A stretch of 64,000 nucleotides of DNA from Alteribacillus iranensis (GCF_900113025.1 NZ_FONT01000001.1:558001-622000); one strand, 5' to 3'; shown: positions 1 through 8,968, numbered from the stretch's first letter. Made by a program: numbers and translations. Notes: generated by a model not told the origin, from the letters alone.

Positions 1-20
1 AGATATGTGAGTCATAGGTT

Positions 21-29
21 TGTTATAAT
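21..29 (+). promoter_or_regulatory. Extended -10 promoter of the integrase-like gene
   Basis: TGTTATAAT is an extended -10 element (TGn followed by a perfect TATAAT at 24-29). The -35 region would fall in the first bases of the window and is not a good match, which is typical for extended -10 promoters. It is about 45 bases upstream of the start codon at 73 and ahead of a good ribosome binding site (AGAGGAG, 57-63). Confidence 0.5.
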
Positions 30-72
30 ATCTGTGTAACCGCGGGAGACAGGGAGAGAGGAGTGATGAATT

Positions 73-1059
73 ATGCATCAGTTGCCAAAAGAAGCAGAAA
101 GGTTTTTAGATTATCTTGCTGCCAACCAAAGAAAGAAAAGTACTATTAAAAGGTACAGCTATGATCTAGCTGATTTTTTTCGATATGTAGAAGTAGTAAA
201 AGGGGAGAACAAAGCATCATCCCCAAGAGACTTAACGCCACAACTATTTGAAACGTACTTCCATTTATTAGAATCAGAGAGAGGATATCAGCTTCGTACT
301 TTGAAAAGAATTCAGACTGTCTTGAAAAAATATGTTTCTTTTTTAAGAAAGAACGGCAAATTACATATTAATCCTCTAGCTTCACTCGACTTAGACGAGT
401 CTGTCTGGAATACACTTTCAGACGAAGAATTGTTAACCGCCACTGAGGAACACCGTTTACTCTCTTCATTGAAGTCAGATGCCGGTTTGTCTATTAAACA
501 AGCAGCGGCACGACCTCTCTTAGCACCGAGAAATTTATTTATTGTCTCTCTATTTCTTTATTATGGCCTAAGGTTACAAGAACTATCACATTTGCAAATG
601 AAACACATCAACCAAGGCATAGGTACTATTTCCATCCCTGAAATAACTGGAAATCCGCGTGTTATCCAGCTGAACACTACTGAAAAAAAACTACTCCATT
701 ATTATGTAAAAGCAATTCCAGCACCAGTAAGACCGTACAAAGATACCGATCCGCTCTTAGTTGCGTTTGACTTCCAAAGAAAAACCTATCGATGGAGCTA
801 TGAAACTGATTCTCCGAAAAATTTAACAGAAGTTGCCATTCAAAAAATGATCAGAGAAGAGAGAAAGCGTGCCGATATCACAAGGGCTATTTCTGCTCGT
901 CATTTTCGTAATACTTTTATCATTCGAGAATTAGTGCAGGGAACCTCGCCTGAGGAGCTAAAGGACAAGTTAGGTCTGCAAACTATTTTAACATTAAATA
1001 AATATATTGAATATGTAGAAAGAAACGAATATACGTTTCGTCTTTCTCGGGATAGTTAG
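73..1059 (+). CDS. Tyrosine recombinase/integrase family protein with a degenerate active site
   Basis: 328 aa, the only gene on the plus strand, convergent with hfq. Residues 5-110 look like the helical core-binding (SAM-like) domain of XerC/XerD-type integrases; residues 145-320 are the catalytic domain. The box I arginine is visible in YYGLRLQEL (R167), the box II arginine in RHFRNTF (R279) and a tyrosine nucleophile in NKYIEYV (Y311). Other catalytic positions differ from the family: the histidine three residues before R279 is Arg (a His lies at 277), the usual GH motif before the tyrosine is GL (L302), and the beta-hairpin lysine region reads ITGNPR. No excisionase, att-like repeat or other mobile genes are nearby, so it is probably a resident gene. 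It may be a slow or altered recombinase, or a DNA-binding protein. Start ATG follows AGAGGAG by 9 bases. Confidence 0.75.
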   Translation: MHQLPKEAERFLDYLAANQRKKSTIKRYSYDLADFFRYVEVVKGENKASSPRDLTPQLFETYFHLLESERGYQLRTLKRIQTVLKKYVSFLRKNGKLHINPLASLDLDESVWNTLSDEELLTATEEHRLLSSLKSDAGLSIKQAAARPLLAPRNLFIVSLFLYYGLRLQELSHLQMKHINQGIGTISIPEITGNPRVIQLNTTEKKLLHYYVKAIPAPVRPYKDTDPLLVAFDFQRKTYRWSYETDSPKNLTEVAIQKMIREERKRADITRAISARHFRNTFIIRELVQGTSPEELKDKLGLQTILTLNKYIEYVERNEYTFRLSRDS

Positions 1060-1130
1060 TTCTGATTTTTCAGTTGCTCTTCCCTCTTATAAGGGAAAGA
1101 ACAATTCATAACAAATACAACTAAATAAAT

Positions 1131-1159
1131 AAAACTCCCGGTATCTCACCGGAAGTTTT
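1131..1159. terminator. Bidirectional terminator between the integrase-like gene and hfq
   Basis: AAAACT-C-CCGG / CCGG-A-AGTTTT stem with a 7-base loop, A-rich on one flank and T-rich on the other. It is placed between two convergent genes and can serve both. Confidence 0.8.
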
Positions 1160-1172
1160 ATTTAAAATGAAG

Positions 1173-1427
1173 TTACACATTGGTAGGAGTACTTTCCGTT
1201 TCTGCTTCTGGGTGAAGTGAAATATTGCGCTGCGGTGCGAAAGTGGAAATGGCATGCTTATACACAAGCTGTTGCTTACCGTCGCTATCTAATACTACGG
1301 TAAAATTATCGAAAGCCTTAACCTGGCCTCGTAATTGAAAACCATTTAATAAAAAGACAGTTACTGGTGTTTTCTCTTTACGCAACGTATTTAAAAAGTG
1401 ATCTTGAATATTGATTGGCTGTTTCAT
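1173..1427 (-). CDS. hfq: RNA chaperone Hfq
   Basis: 84 aa, slightly longer than the 73-74 aa of Bacillus Hfq because of an acidic C-terminal tail (residues 70-84, PEAETESTP). The Sm1 fold region (NGFQLRGQV...DNFTVVL) and the Sm2 signature YKHAISTF are intact, so it should form the hexameric ring that binds U-rich and A-rich RNA. It follows miaA with a 44-base gap, the miaA-hfq order found in many bacteria. A purine-rich site (GAGGGGG) precedes the ATG. Transcription ends at the hairpin 1131-1159. Confidence 0.97.
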   Translation of the reverse strand: MKQPINIQDHFLNTLRKEKTPVTVFLLNGFQLRGQVKAFDNFTVVLDSDGKQQLVYKHAISTFAPQRNISLHPEAETESTPTNV

Positions 1428-1471
1428 GTTATCGTCCCCCTCATCGAGCTCTCATAAGTGTGATTCGACAA

Positions 1472-2407
1472 CTACTGTAATTCTCCTGCCGTAAACCGGA
1501 TCATTTCCTGAATTTTTTCATTTTTATTCTTCTCTGTTATATGGAACCACGTCATATTTTCTTTATTTCGAAACCATGTTAGTTGTCTCTTTGCATAACG
1601 ACGAGAGTTACGTTTCAAGATTTCGATAGCAGCTTCTTTATTATATTCCCCTTTAAAATAAGGGAAAAATTCCTTGTATCCAATCGCTTGTGCTGCTTGA
1701 CAGTCTTTCGGGAAATTTTGGTATAGCCACCTTGCTTCCTCTATAACCCCTTCTTCTACCATTTGATCTACACGCTTATTGATACGTTCGTAAAGTAAAT
1801 CTCTCTCCATCGTCATACCGATTAATACAAGATGGTACGGGGAATCATTGTCTTCCTGAAACGAAAAATCTTTTTTCTTTTTACCAGTCACATGGTATAT
1901 TTCCAAGGCTCTAATTATTTTTTTTACGTTATTGTAGTGAATGCTTTCAGCGCTTTCCGGATCAACTTGTTTTAGTTTTTCATGAAGAGCTTCTGAACCG
2001 TGTTCGGCCGCAAACGTTTCCAAATTCCTTCGGTATAATTCATCTACATTAGCATTGTGAAAATCAAGTTTTCTCGTAAGACCTCGCAAATAAAAACCCG
2101 TCCCGCCAACTACGATCGGAAGTTTATTTTTGTCGTTCAAATGATCAATCAGTCGATCAGCATCTTCCTGAAACTCAGCTGCTGAATAAGATTCAGAGGG
2201 TGATTTTTTATCAATTAAGTGATGAGGGATTAGTTGCTGCTCAGAAGGAGATACCTTTGCTGTACCGATATCTAACCCTTTATATATTTGCATGGAATCC
2301 CCGCTTATTATCTCTCCTCCGTACCACTGAGCAAGTTTGATACCCGCTTCAGATTTCCCGACTGCTGTAGGTCCCGCAATCACTACCACTTTGTTCTTTT
2401 TCTTCAT
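1472..2407 (-). CDS. miaA: tRNA dimethylallyltransferase MiaA
   Basis: 311 aa. Transfers a dimethylallyl group from DMAPP to the N6 of A37 in tRNAs that read UNN codons. The product is the substrate of MiaB, encoded about 7 kb upstream in transcription order. The P-loop GPTAVGKSE (residues 12-20), the motif SGDSMQIYKGLDIGTAK and GGTGFYLRGL are typical. The C-terminal KRNSRRYAKRQLTWFR segment contacts tRNA. Its ATG overlaps the TGA of the preceding methyltransferase gene (ATGA), so the two are probably translationally coupled. Confidence 0.97.
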   Translation of the reverse strand: MKKKNKVVVIAGPTAVGKSEAGIKLAQWYGGEIISGDSMQIYKGLDIGTAKVSPSEQQLIPHHLIDKKSPSESYSAAEFQEDADRLIDHLNDKNKLPIVVGGTGFYLRGLTRKLDFHNANVDELYRRNLETFAAEHGSEALHEKLKQVDPESAESIHYNNVKKIIRALEIYHVTGKKKKDFSFQEDNDSPYHLVLIGMTMERDLLYERINKRVDQMVEEGVIEEARWLYQNFPKDCQAAQAIGYKEFFPYFKGEYNKEAAIEILKRNSRRYAKRQLTWFRNKENMTWFHITEKNKNEKIQEMIRFTAGELQ

Positions 2408-3195
2408 GTGATACGCCCTTTCTTTTCTATAATTCCATAACGAAAAGAGGAACGGCTCCGACGGTTATGAAAAGAAAAACCTAGTTTTTCTATACTCTGA
2501 TTAGGATAGGAGCTTTTCACTACGACACACTTTTTTGCAACCCGTAAAGCTTCTTTCACATCGTTCTCTTGAAGCCTGCCATAGTGTGCATGGGGCCGAA
2601 TAGCTCGAAAATGAGGAGAACGATCTGATGTATGTTCAAACATTGGGTCAAAATATACATAGTCAAATGATTGATCCGCTTGTTCGCGTAAAAATTTGTA
2701 ACTCTCTCCTGTTAATACTTTCACTCTTCTCATAGCTTGATTAAATGCTGACAGGTCCTCTACCCATTGTTGAAGCCCTTTTTGCACGATTCGAGAGATA
2801 TAAGGATTTTTTTCCATTCCTATAACTTGTCCTTCTTCTCCCGCCACATAACTAAGGACAATACTGTCAGACCCAAAACCTAAGGTAGCATCGAACACTT
2901 TCATACCTGCTTTCCCTCTTATCGTTTCAATAAGTGGATCGGGCTCTCCTTTCATCATACGCTTGATTCGGAGGAAAGACATACTTGGATGAAAATAAAA
3001 CGGCTCTTCACAGCTTGGATGGTATAATTTATCAGCCTTATCGTGCACGACATATATGCATTGTCTCGTTTCATTCAACCACTTTCTAAATGACTTTTTA
3101 TCTCGTTCTAAATATACCGCATCCCACGCCTTGGCTAAATATTGAGCCTCCTCTACTTCATCTTTGGTCGGTCTCTGACGCGTTGAAATAATCAT
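2404..3195 (-). CDS. Class I SAM-dependent methyltransferase, RsmJ-like
   Basis: 263 aa. A Rossmann-type SAM site is visible as VFDATLGFGSDSIVL (around residues 100-114), an acidic residue follows in VIGMEKNPY, and the catalytic-loop motif is YFDPMF (around residue 185). DATxGxGxD plus DPMF resembles RsmJ, the m2G1516 methyltransferase of 16S rRNA, and this family commonly sits next to miaA in Bacillaceae. The exact substrate cannot be read from the sequence. The start ATG follows AAGGAGATAG. Overlaps miaA by 4 bases. Confidence 0.8.
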   Translation of the reverse strand: MIISTRQRPTKDEVEEAQYLAKAWDAVYLERDKKSFRKWLNETRQCIYVVHDKADKLYHPSCEEPFYFHPSMSFLRIKRMMKGEPDPLIETIRGKAGMKVFDATLGFGSDSIVLSYVAGEEGQVIGMEKNPYISRIVQKGLQQWVEDLSAFNQAMRRVKVLTGESYKFLREQADQSFDYVYFDPMFEHTSDRSPHFRAIRPHAHYGRLQENDVKEALRVAKKCVVVKSSYPNQSIEKLGFSFHNRRSRSSFRYGIIEKKGRIT

Positions 3196-3355
3196 TTGGC
3201 TATCTCCTTGTCTCTATCTTACCCTGTTTAGTATACCAATGTTTATCTGTTAGTTGAAAACAATCCATAACCTTATTCTTTCGTAATTCCTGTTTATTTG
3301 TTGACCATTGAATTGATCTATGTAGCTATTCGAACACCGGTATTTCGTTATATGC

Positions 3356-3384
3356 AAAAAGACACCTTAGTAAGGTGTCTTTTT
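3356..3384. terminator. Perfect hairpin terminator upstream of the methyltransferase gene
   Basis: A 14-bp perfect inverted repeat (AAAAAGACACCTTA, G loop, complement) with A and T tracts built into the stem. It works in either direction and lies between the miniprotein gene and the methyltransferase-miaA-hfq group, separating them from mutL. Confidence 0.85.
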
Positions 3385-3387
3385 AAA

Positions 3388-3445
3388 GATAGGAAAGTAT
3401 AACAGGCATAGAGTGAGCTCCGGCTCCTAGTCACTCGGAGGCCCA
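3388..3445. repeat. Truncated copy of a dispersed intergenic element (left end only)
   Basis: The run GATAGGAAAGTAT...AGCTCCGGCTCCTAG...CACTCGGAGGCCCA aligns base for base over most of its length with the left end of the element at 13201-13260 (GATAAGAAAGCAT...AGCTCCAGCGCCCAG...CGCTCGGGAGGCCCA). No matching right end follows; it stops 8 bases short of the miniprotein stop codon. AGCTCC(A/G)GC-type intergenic repeats are known from Bacillaceae genomes. Confidence 0.65.
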
Positions 3446-3453
3446 TTTACTGA

Positions 3454-3561
3454 TTAGTTATCAGATTGCGATTGTGCCAAAAAATATATTGCCATGCCAA
3501 GGCTTACGATAACAACAAATGCGGCAAGACCAAGAACTGCTACAAGATCCACTGGAGTCAT
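3454..3561 (-). CDS. Predicted 35-aa single-pass membrane miniprotein
   Basis: Encodes 35 residues beginning MTPVDLVAVLG and ending AQSQSDN. A strong ribosome binding site (AAGGAGAG, 7 bases before ATG) supports translation. Residues 5-29 form one continuous hydrophobic helix (LVAVLGLAAFVVIVSLGMAI...) with a single Asp before it and a short polar tail, so it should be a bitopic membrane peptide. It lies in the gap between mutL and the methyltransferase gene, followed by a good terminator. I do not recognise the family; the topology is like small respiratory-oxidase subunits or sporulation miniproteins, without specific motif support. Confidence 0.6.
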   Translation of the reverse strand: MTPVDLVAVLGLAAFVVIVSLGMAIYFLAQSQSDN

Positions 3562-3597
3562 AGTTTCTCTCTCCTTCATTCTCTTTTTAACCATATA

Positions 3598-3648
3598 GTA
3601 ACATGAGGCGCGTCCAAAAATAATGCTGACTTGTGACGATCATGTTAC
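3598..3648. repeat. 9-bp perfect inverted repeat between mutL and the miniprotein gene
   Basis: GTAACATGA at 3598-3606 and TCATGTTAC at 3640-3648 are exact complements with 33 bases between. There is no T-tract next to it. It could be a stem at the end of the mutL message (the mutL stop is at 3653) or a protein-binding site upstream of the miniprotein gene. Confidence 0.4.
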
Positions 3649-3652
3649 ATTT

Positions 3653-5557
3653 CTACATAATTCGTTTAAACATTTTTTCCATATCATAGCCAGAGAAATG
3701 AATGACGATTGGACGACCATGTGGACAAGTAAAAGGGACTTCACATGTACCCAGTTTTTTTATAAGGGCTTGAATTTCATCATCACGAAGGTGACGGTTT
3801 GCTTTTATTGCTGCTTTACAAGACATAAGAATTGCAGCTTCTTCCCTCAATTTATGCAGGCTGATTTTTTTGTCCTGCATTAACTGCTCAAGAAGCTCTC
3901 TTATCACATACTCCTCTTCACCAGTTGGAAACCAAACCGGATGGGAGCGGACACGGTACGTTCTCTGTCCGAACGGTTCTAAATAGACACCTACGTCTTC
4001 TAAATCTTGTTGGTGTCTCTTTATCACCATTTCTTCCTCAGAAGAGAACTCCAATGTAAGAGGGACGAGAAGCTCTTGCAATTCAGGTTTAGTGTCCCCA
4101 ATTTTCTCACGGTAAAATTCATAAAAAATTCTTTCCTGTGCCGCATGTTGATCAATAATATATAGACCATCCTCATTTTGAGCCAATATATAAGTGCCAT
4201 GCATTTGACCAATAAATTCTATATTTGGAAAACGCGTGTCCGTCTCTTTCTTATTCTCCGTATTCACTTCCATTTTCTCAAATAATGTATCATCACATTC
4301 TGGTTTTGATATTTTATATCCTTTTGGTTCCACTGATTGTTGTCTTAGCATATCCTGATCTTTTTCAAAACCTTTTTTTTCAGGGGAGAAATCATATTGT
4401 TCTTCATGATTGAAATCCATCGAATGATCTTTTTTTGGTTGGAGTACCTTCTCCTCAGGTGGTGATTCTTTTCGTGTTTCTCTTTTAGGAAGCGCTTGTT
4501 CGGAAAACGTTAAAGAAAGCTGGTCACTATTTAATTGTTTTCCTCTTTTTTCTTCGACGTTTGGTATAAGCGTTTGATTGTAAAGTTGGCTTTTTATCCC
4601 TTCTTCGAGCACCGAACATAATTCTTTTTCCTTACTTAGACGCACTTCTAACTTGGAAGGATGTACATTTACATCAATCAATACAGGATCCATTTTAATG
4701 TGAATAACTACTATAGGATGCCGGCCAATTGGCAATAATGTATGATAAGCTTGTTCAACCGATTTCGTTAAAGGATAGTGACGAATATATCTCCCATTAA
4801 TAAAAAAAGAAATATGTTGTCTTGATGCTCGTGTTACTTCAGGATTCGCAATGAATCCTTCTATTTGATAATCAACAGAAGAATTTTCGATACGAAAAAA
4901 TTGTTGAGCTGTTCTTCTCCCATATATGGCAGCAATTACAGCCTGAATATTTCCGTTCCCATTCGTAAATAAAAGCTGCCTTTCATTATGGAACAATTGA
5001 AAAGCTATAGACGGGTTAGCAAGTGCTAAGCGGTTTACGACATCTGTTATTTTTCCTAATTCTGTATGGATGGTTTTCATATGTTTCAGTCGGGCAGGAG
5101 TATTAAAAAATAAATCTCGAACCGTAATTTCCGTACCCTGCCTGCTTTTCGAAGAAGAAAATGCTATACGTTTTCCACCTTGGTACCGTATTAACGTTCC
5201 CGCGTCTTTTCCATTACCTGTTTCTAACTCGACGTTAGCTACCGAAGCTATACTAGGGAGCGCTTCACCCCTGAAGCCTAATGTAGAAATACGAAATAAA
5301 TCATGCTCTGTTTTTATTTTGCTTGTAGCGTGCCGGGAAAAAGCTAACTCTGCATCCTCCCGTGCCATACCAATACCATTATCGACGATCTTAATTTCCG
5401 AAAGACCGCCTTCTTTTATATAGATAGATATACGCGTACTTTTAGCATCAATAGCATTTTCTGTTAATTCTTTTACGACAGATGCAGGACGCTCGACAAC
5501 TTCCCCTGCTGCAATCTTATTAGATAATTCCGTGGATAACTTTGTGATAGCAGCCAT
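3653..5557 (-). CDS. mutL: DNA mismatch repair protein MutL
   Basis: 634 aa. The N-terminal GHKL ATPase has motif [18 protein letters not shown] (residues 14-30), the DNGIGM and GFRGEAL boxes, and NVHPSK near 305. A variable acidic linker spans about 340-450. The C-terminal domain carries the nicking endonuclease motif DQHAAQERI (D-Q-H-A-x2-E-x4-E) with downstream ACKAA and CPHGRP. It is therefore the endonuclease-type MutL of bacteria lacking MutH. It acts with MutS, encoded 18 bases upstream in the same direction. ATG follows AGGAGG. Confidence 0.98.
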   Translation of the reverse strand: MAAITKLSTELSNKIAAGEVVERPASVVKELTENAIDAKSTRISIYIKEGGLSEIKIVDNGIGMAREDAELAFSRHATSKIKTEHDLFRISTLGFRGEALPSIASVANVELETGNGKDAGTLIRYQGGKRIAFSSSKSRQGTEITVRDLFFNTPARLKHMKTIHTELGKITDVVNRLALANPSIAFQLFHNERQLLFTNGNGNIQAVIAAIYGRRTAQQFFRIENSSVDYQIEGFIANPEVTRASRQHISFFINGRYIRHYPLTKSVEQAYHTLLPIGRHPIVVIHIKMDPVLIDVNVHPSKLEVRLSKEKELCSVLEEGIKSQLYNQTLIPNVEEKRGKQLNSDQLSLTFSEQALPKRETRKESPPEEKVLQPKKDHSMDFNHEEQYDFSPEKKGFEKDQDMLRQQSVEPKGYKISKPECDDTLFEKMEVNTENKKETDTRFPNIEFIGQMHGTYILAQNEDGLYIIDQHAAQERIFYEFYREKIGDTKPELQELLVPLTLEFSSEEEMVIKRHQQDLEDVGVYLEPFGQRTYRVRSHPVWFPTGEEEYVIRELLEQLMQDKKISLHKLREEAAILMSCKAAIKANRHLRDDEIQALIKKLGTCEVPFTCPHGRPIVIHFSGYDMEKMFKRIM

Positions 5558-5575
5558 AGAATCCTCCTGTCGTTC

Positions 5576-8182
5576 TTATTTTCGTAATTTCTTTTGATAT
5601 TCGTATAGTTTTTCAAGTGCCTCTATGGGAGACAAGTGTAGCACATCCATATCTTGAATATCTTTTTCAATAGCATTCAAATGTTTATTTTGTTTACTCT
5701 TTTCTCGTGTATGCTCTGATTCCCATTGAAACAACGGTAGTTGCTCCGCATTTTGATCCTGGATAGAGGAGTATTCAACTACAGCCGAATGAGTAGATGG
5801 GGCACGGTATCCTGCTCCATCTGCCTCTAATTCAGAAAGCAATTGCTCTGCACGTTGTAATACTTGATTAGGAAGTTCTGCAAGCTTGGCCACATAAATT
5901 CCGTAACTTCGGTCTGCTTTCCCCTCTTCTACTTTATGTAAAAATACTATTTCTCCTTCTTCTTCTATAGCTTTTACGTGGATATTTTTAAGTTTCGAAA
6001 GTTGATCGCCAAGCGCCGTTAACTCATGGTAATGAGTGGAGAAAAACGTCTTCGCGCCAATATTGTCATGGATAAATTCAACAATGGCTTGAGCTAAAGC
6101 CATACCATCATAAGTAGAAGTTCCTCGTCCAATTTCGTCTAATAAAATAAGACTGTTTGGTGTTGCCTGCTGCAGAGCAAATCGAGTTTCAAGCATTTCC
6201 ACCATAAATGTACTTTGACCAGATGCTAAATCGTCTGCAGCACCAATCCGTGTAAACACCTGGTCGAAAATAGGAAGAATTGCATGAGCAGCCGGTACAA
6301 AACAGCCTGTTTGGGCCATGATCGCAATCAATGCAGCTTGTCGCATATATGTGCTTTTTCCTGCCATGTTTGGCCCTGTAATGAGAAGCATTTCCCGATC
6401 CTTGTTCATGACAATGTCATTAGAAACATATTCACCTTGACCAATCATATGCTCTACCACTGGATGCCGGCCATCTTTTACGATCAAAGACCGGTCAGAT
6501 GAAAACGTTGGACATACAAATTGGTACCGTTCACTTATTAAAGCAAAACCTTGTAACACATCGATTTCACTTATGACTTTTGCAGCGTGTTGAAGGGAAG
6601 CGATGTATTCTTTTACTTTTTCTCTCAACTGTATAAATAACTCATATTCAAGCGCTGTGCTATTCTCTTCTGCCCCTAATATGAGTGATTCTTTTTCCTT
6701 TAGTTCAGGGGTAATAAACCGTTCTGCGTTTGTCAACGTTTGTTTTCTGTCATACCTTCCGTCAGGCAGCATATGTATGTTTGGTTTTGTAACTTCTATA
6801 TAATACCCAAATACTTTGTTAAAACCAACTTTTAGTGATTTTATCCCTGTTTCTTCTCTTTCTTTCTGTTCCAAACGTGATATCCATTCTTTACCGTGTT
6901 TGCTCGCTTCCCTATATTCATCTAATTGTTGATGATATCCATTTTTAATAATGTCTCCTTCAGTCATTGAGGCAGGAGGGTCCTCTTGAAGAGCTTCATG
7001 TAAGAGTTGTAAAAGCTCATCGAAATCATCAACGGAACGAAGAAGCTCATCGACATATTCATTATGAAGTTGATTAAGTAATTCATAAACGGTTGGCAGT
7101 TCGTCAAGTGAGCGACGGAGCTGGACAAGTTCACGAGGGTTGATGTTTCCATACGCTGTCTTACCAGCTAATCGCTCTAAATCGTATACATGTTGCAGAC
7201 GATCTCTCAATTCCTCTCTTACAAAGAAGTTCTCCATAAGCGATTGCACCAACGATTGGCGCTTTTGAATAGAAGTCCGATCTAATAAGGGTTCTTCTAT
7301 CCATTTTCGGGCCATTCTGCCTCCCATTGCCGTTACGGATTGGTCCATCAACCATAGTAGAGAACCATGTTTCTTCTTCTCTCTCATCGATTCCACTAGT
7401 TCTAAATTACGCCGTGAATGATGATCAAGCTGCATATGATCACTAGGGTGATAAATAGCAATAGGTTGTAAATGGGAAAGTGATCGTTTTTGAGTACGTT
7501 TGAAATAATTAGTTAAGAGACCAGCAAGTTGTAAAAGTTTATCATTGTCTAGTCCGTGACATAAATGATGAAATTCATCCTGTAATTCAGTAGACTCTTC
7601 CCGCGAAAATACAAGCTTACCTTCGCCTAACCACTCTTCATCAACGTGAGGTGGAACTACCACTTCTTTAATGTCCGCCCGATACATTTCTCGCTCCCAC
7701 GTTTTTTGATCAATCCCTAAGAGAGCAGCTCGAGTTTCACCAGTCGTTAAATCCGCTTTTATAAAACCAGCCGTTCCATCTTCAAATGGATAAAACCCGG
7801 CAATATAGTTATTTTCTTTCTCCTGAATAGCGTTTCCTTCCATAATGGTCCCTGGAGTAATAAGCTGTACCACTTCTCTCTTTACAACGCCTTTTGCTGT
7901 CTTCGGGTCCTCTACCTGTTCACATATTGCAATTTTATATCCTTTCTCAATCAGCGTCGTGATATAATGCTCTGCAGAGTGATAAGGCACCCCGCACATC
8001 GGTATATGCTCTTCTGCTTTACTTCCTCTGCGTGTTAATGTGATTTCTAATTCACGTGCCGCTTGGACCGCATCATCATAAAAAAGTTCATAAAAGTCAC
8101 CAAGCCGGAAAAATAGAAATGCATCTTCATATTCTGATTTTATCTTCTTATACTGTTTCATCATCGGGGTTTCCTGTGCCAC
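5576..8182 (-). CDS. mutS: DNA mismatch recognition protein MutS
   Basis: 868 aa from a GTG start (protein begins VAQETPMMKQY). A longer reading is possible from 8284, but it would run through the cotE terminator hairpin, while GTG at 8182 has GGAGG nearby. Domain I contains FFRLGDFYELF, with the phenylalanine-glutamate wedge that probes mismatches. The ABC-type ATPase has GPNMAGKST (Walker A), LLDEIGRGTST (Walker B/D-loop) and FSTHYHEL. The C-terminus ends in the beta-clamp and tetramerisation region. It forms the mismatch-repair pair with mutL. Confidence 0.98.
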   Translation of the reverse strand: MAQETPMMKQYKKIKSEYEDAFLFFRLGDFYELFYDDAVQAARELEITLTRRGSKAEEHIPMCGVPYHSAEHYITTLIEKGYKIAICEQVEDPKTAKGVVKREVVQLITPGTIMEGNAIQEKENNYIAGFYPFEDGTAGFIKADLTTGETRAALLGIDQKTWEREMYRADIKEVVVPPHVDEEWLGEGKLVFSREESTELQDEFHHLCHGLDNDKLLQLAGLLTNYFKRTQKRSLSHLQPIAIYHPSDHMQLDHHSRRNLELVESMREKKKHGSLLWLMDQSVTAMGGRMARKWIEEPLLDRTSIQKRQSLVQSLMENFFVREELRDRLQHVYDLERLAGKTAYGNINPRELVQLRRSLDELPTVYELLNQLHNEYVDELLRSVDDFDELLQLLHEALQEDPPASMTEGDIIKNGYHQQLDEYREASKHGKEWISRLEQKEREETGIKSLKVGFNKVFGYYIEVTKPNIHMLPDGRYDRKQTLTNAERFITPELKEKESLILGAEENSTALEYELFIQLREKVKEYIASLQHAAKVISEIDVLQGFALISERYQFVCPTFSSDRSLIVKDGRHPVVEHMIGQGEYVSNDIVMNKDREMLLITGPNMAGKSTYMRQAALIAIMAQTGCFVPAAHAILPIFDQVFTRIGAADDLASGQSTFMVEMLETRFALQQATPNSLILLDEIGRGTSTYDGMALAQAIVEFIHDNIGAKTFFSTHYHELTALGDQLSKLKNIHVKAIEEEGEIVFLHKVEEGKADRSYGIYVAKLAELPNQVLQRAEQLLSELEADGAGYRAPSTHSAVVEYSSIQDQNAEQLPLFQWESEHTREKSKQNKHLNAIEKDIQDMDVLHLSPIEALEKLYEYQKKLRK

Positions 8183-8219
8183 ATTTATTCCTCCAGCGCA
8201 AATTATACTTATAAAAAAT

Positions 8220-8228
8220 ATTATATCA
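8220..8228 (-). promoter_or_regulatory. Possible extended -10 promoter of mutS
   Basis: On the minus strand the sequence TGATATAAT (TGn plus TATAAT) lies about 40 bases before the mutS GTG and downstream of the cotE terminator. No clear -35 is seen, as expected for an extended -10 promoter. Confidence 0.4.
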
Positions 8229-8261
8229 TACACAAGAAGTCTCCTAGTAAAATGAAAAATA

Positions 8262-8281
8262 CCTGGCAATGATATGCCAGG
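8262..8281 (-). terminator. cotE terminator
   Basis: CCTGGCA / TGCCAGG stem with a 6-base loop, followed on the minus strand by ATTTTTCATTTT. It ends the cotE transcript before mutS. Confidence 0.85.
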
Positions 8282-8291
8282 CAAAATATTT

Positions 8292-8861
8292 TTATTTTTT
8301 GTGTCCCTCTAAAAAATCAGTGTCAATTTCCTTTAATTCACGATCTGATACTTGATTTTGCCAATCAATGTCTTTATAATCTTCGTCTTCTGCATCAGGA
8401 TGAATTTGAATACATACTTTCGTCTCGCCCACAATCTCAGCAGCAAATTCTTTCTCCACATCCACCTTTACTTCTCTTCCTTTTTCAGTAATTACGGCAT
8501 CTACCGTACTAGGCTGCTTAACCGACCTTGCAATCACTTCAACGTCGTCGCTAATTAAGTCTTTCTGTTTCATCGCAAGTGGTACTACTTCCGTATAGGT
8601 AACGTTGTCAGACAGCACATCTGTTTTCGTATTGTCGTCATATGAATACCAGACGTTGATATCATAACTACCAATGACTTCAACAGAATCTCCTTTTCGA
8701 TCAGCTTCGTAGGTGTGATTAATAATCCAGCAACCGAGTATACTAGTTGGCTTCTGCGGCGGTTTAATCACGTGAGTATCTTTGCATTGTTTCTTTCCTT
8801 TACCACAAACAGCTTTCGTCACAATCTCCCGGTAGTAGGGTCTATTTCTCTCCGACGCCAT
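8292..8861 (-). CDS. cotE: Outer spore coat morphogenetic protein CotE
   Basis: 189 aa starting MASERNRPYYREIVTKAVCG; the family motif SILGCWIINHTYEA lies at about residues 37-50. CotE assembles a ring around the forespore and recruits outer coat proteins. The acidic C-terminal part (HPDAEDEDYKDIDW) is typical. I chose ATG at 8861 because AAAGGAGGG sits just before it and the homologous start falls here; the upstream extension to 8984 is hydrophobic and unrelated. Two sporulation-type promoter matches lie upstream. Confidence 0.95.
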   Translation of the reverse strand: MASERNRPYYREIVTKAVCGKGKKQCKDTHVIKPPQKPTSILGCWIINHTYEADRKGDSVEVIGSYDINVWYSYDDNTKTDVLSDNVTYTEVVPLAMKQKDLISDDVEVIARSVKQPSTVDAVITEKGREVKVDVEKEFAAEIVGETKVCIQIHPDAEDEDYKDIDWQNQVSDRELKEIDTDFLEGHKK

Positions 8862-8941
8862 GTAGTACCCTCCTTTTAAAACATATAAATTCAAACATAC
8901 ATTAATGATGACTTTGATTATAGCCAGTGAGATTCCTGTAT

Positions 8942-8968
8942 AAGCATATGCGTGATAAATGACTATGT
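8942..8968 (-). promoter_or_regulatory. Candidate sigma-K promoter of cotE
   Basis: Minus-strand AC, 16-base spacer, CATATGCTT (8942-8950), compared with the sigma-K consensus AC-N16/17-CATAnnnTA; one mismatch in the last base. In B. subtilis cotE is known to have tandem sigma-E and sigma-K promoters, and this lies downstream of a sigma-E-like site. Confidence 0.35.

Noticed and set aside
3623-3883. Plus-strand frame of 86 codons at the end of mutL
   Set aside because: It lies antisense to the conserved CPHGRP end of MutL, has no ribosome site and reads as a shadow (Cys/Phe/His-rich).
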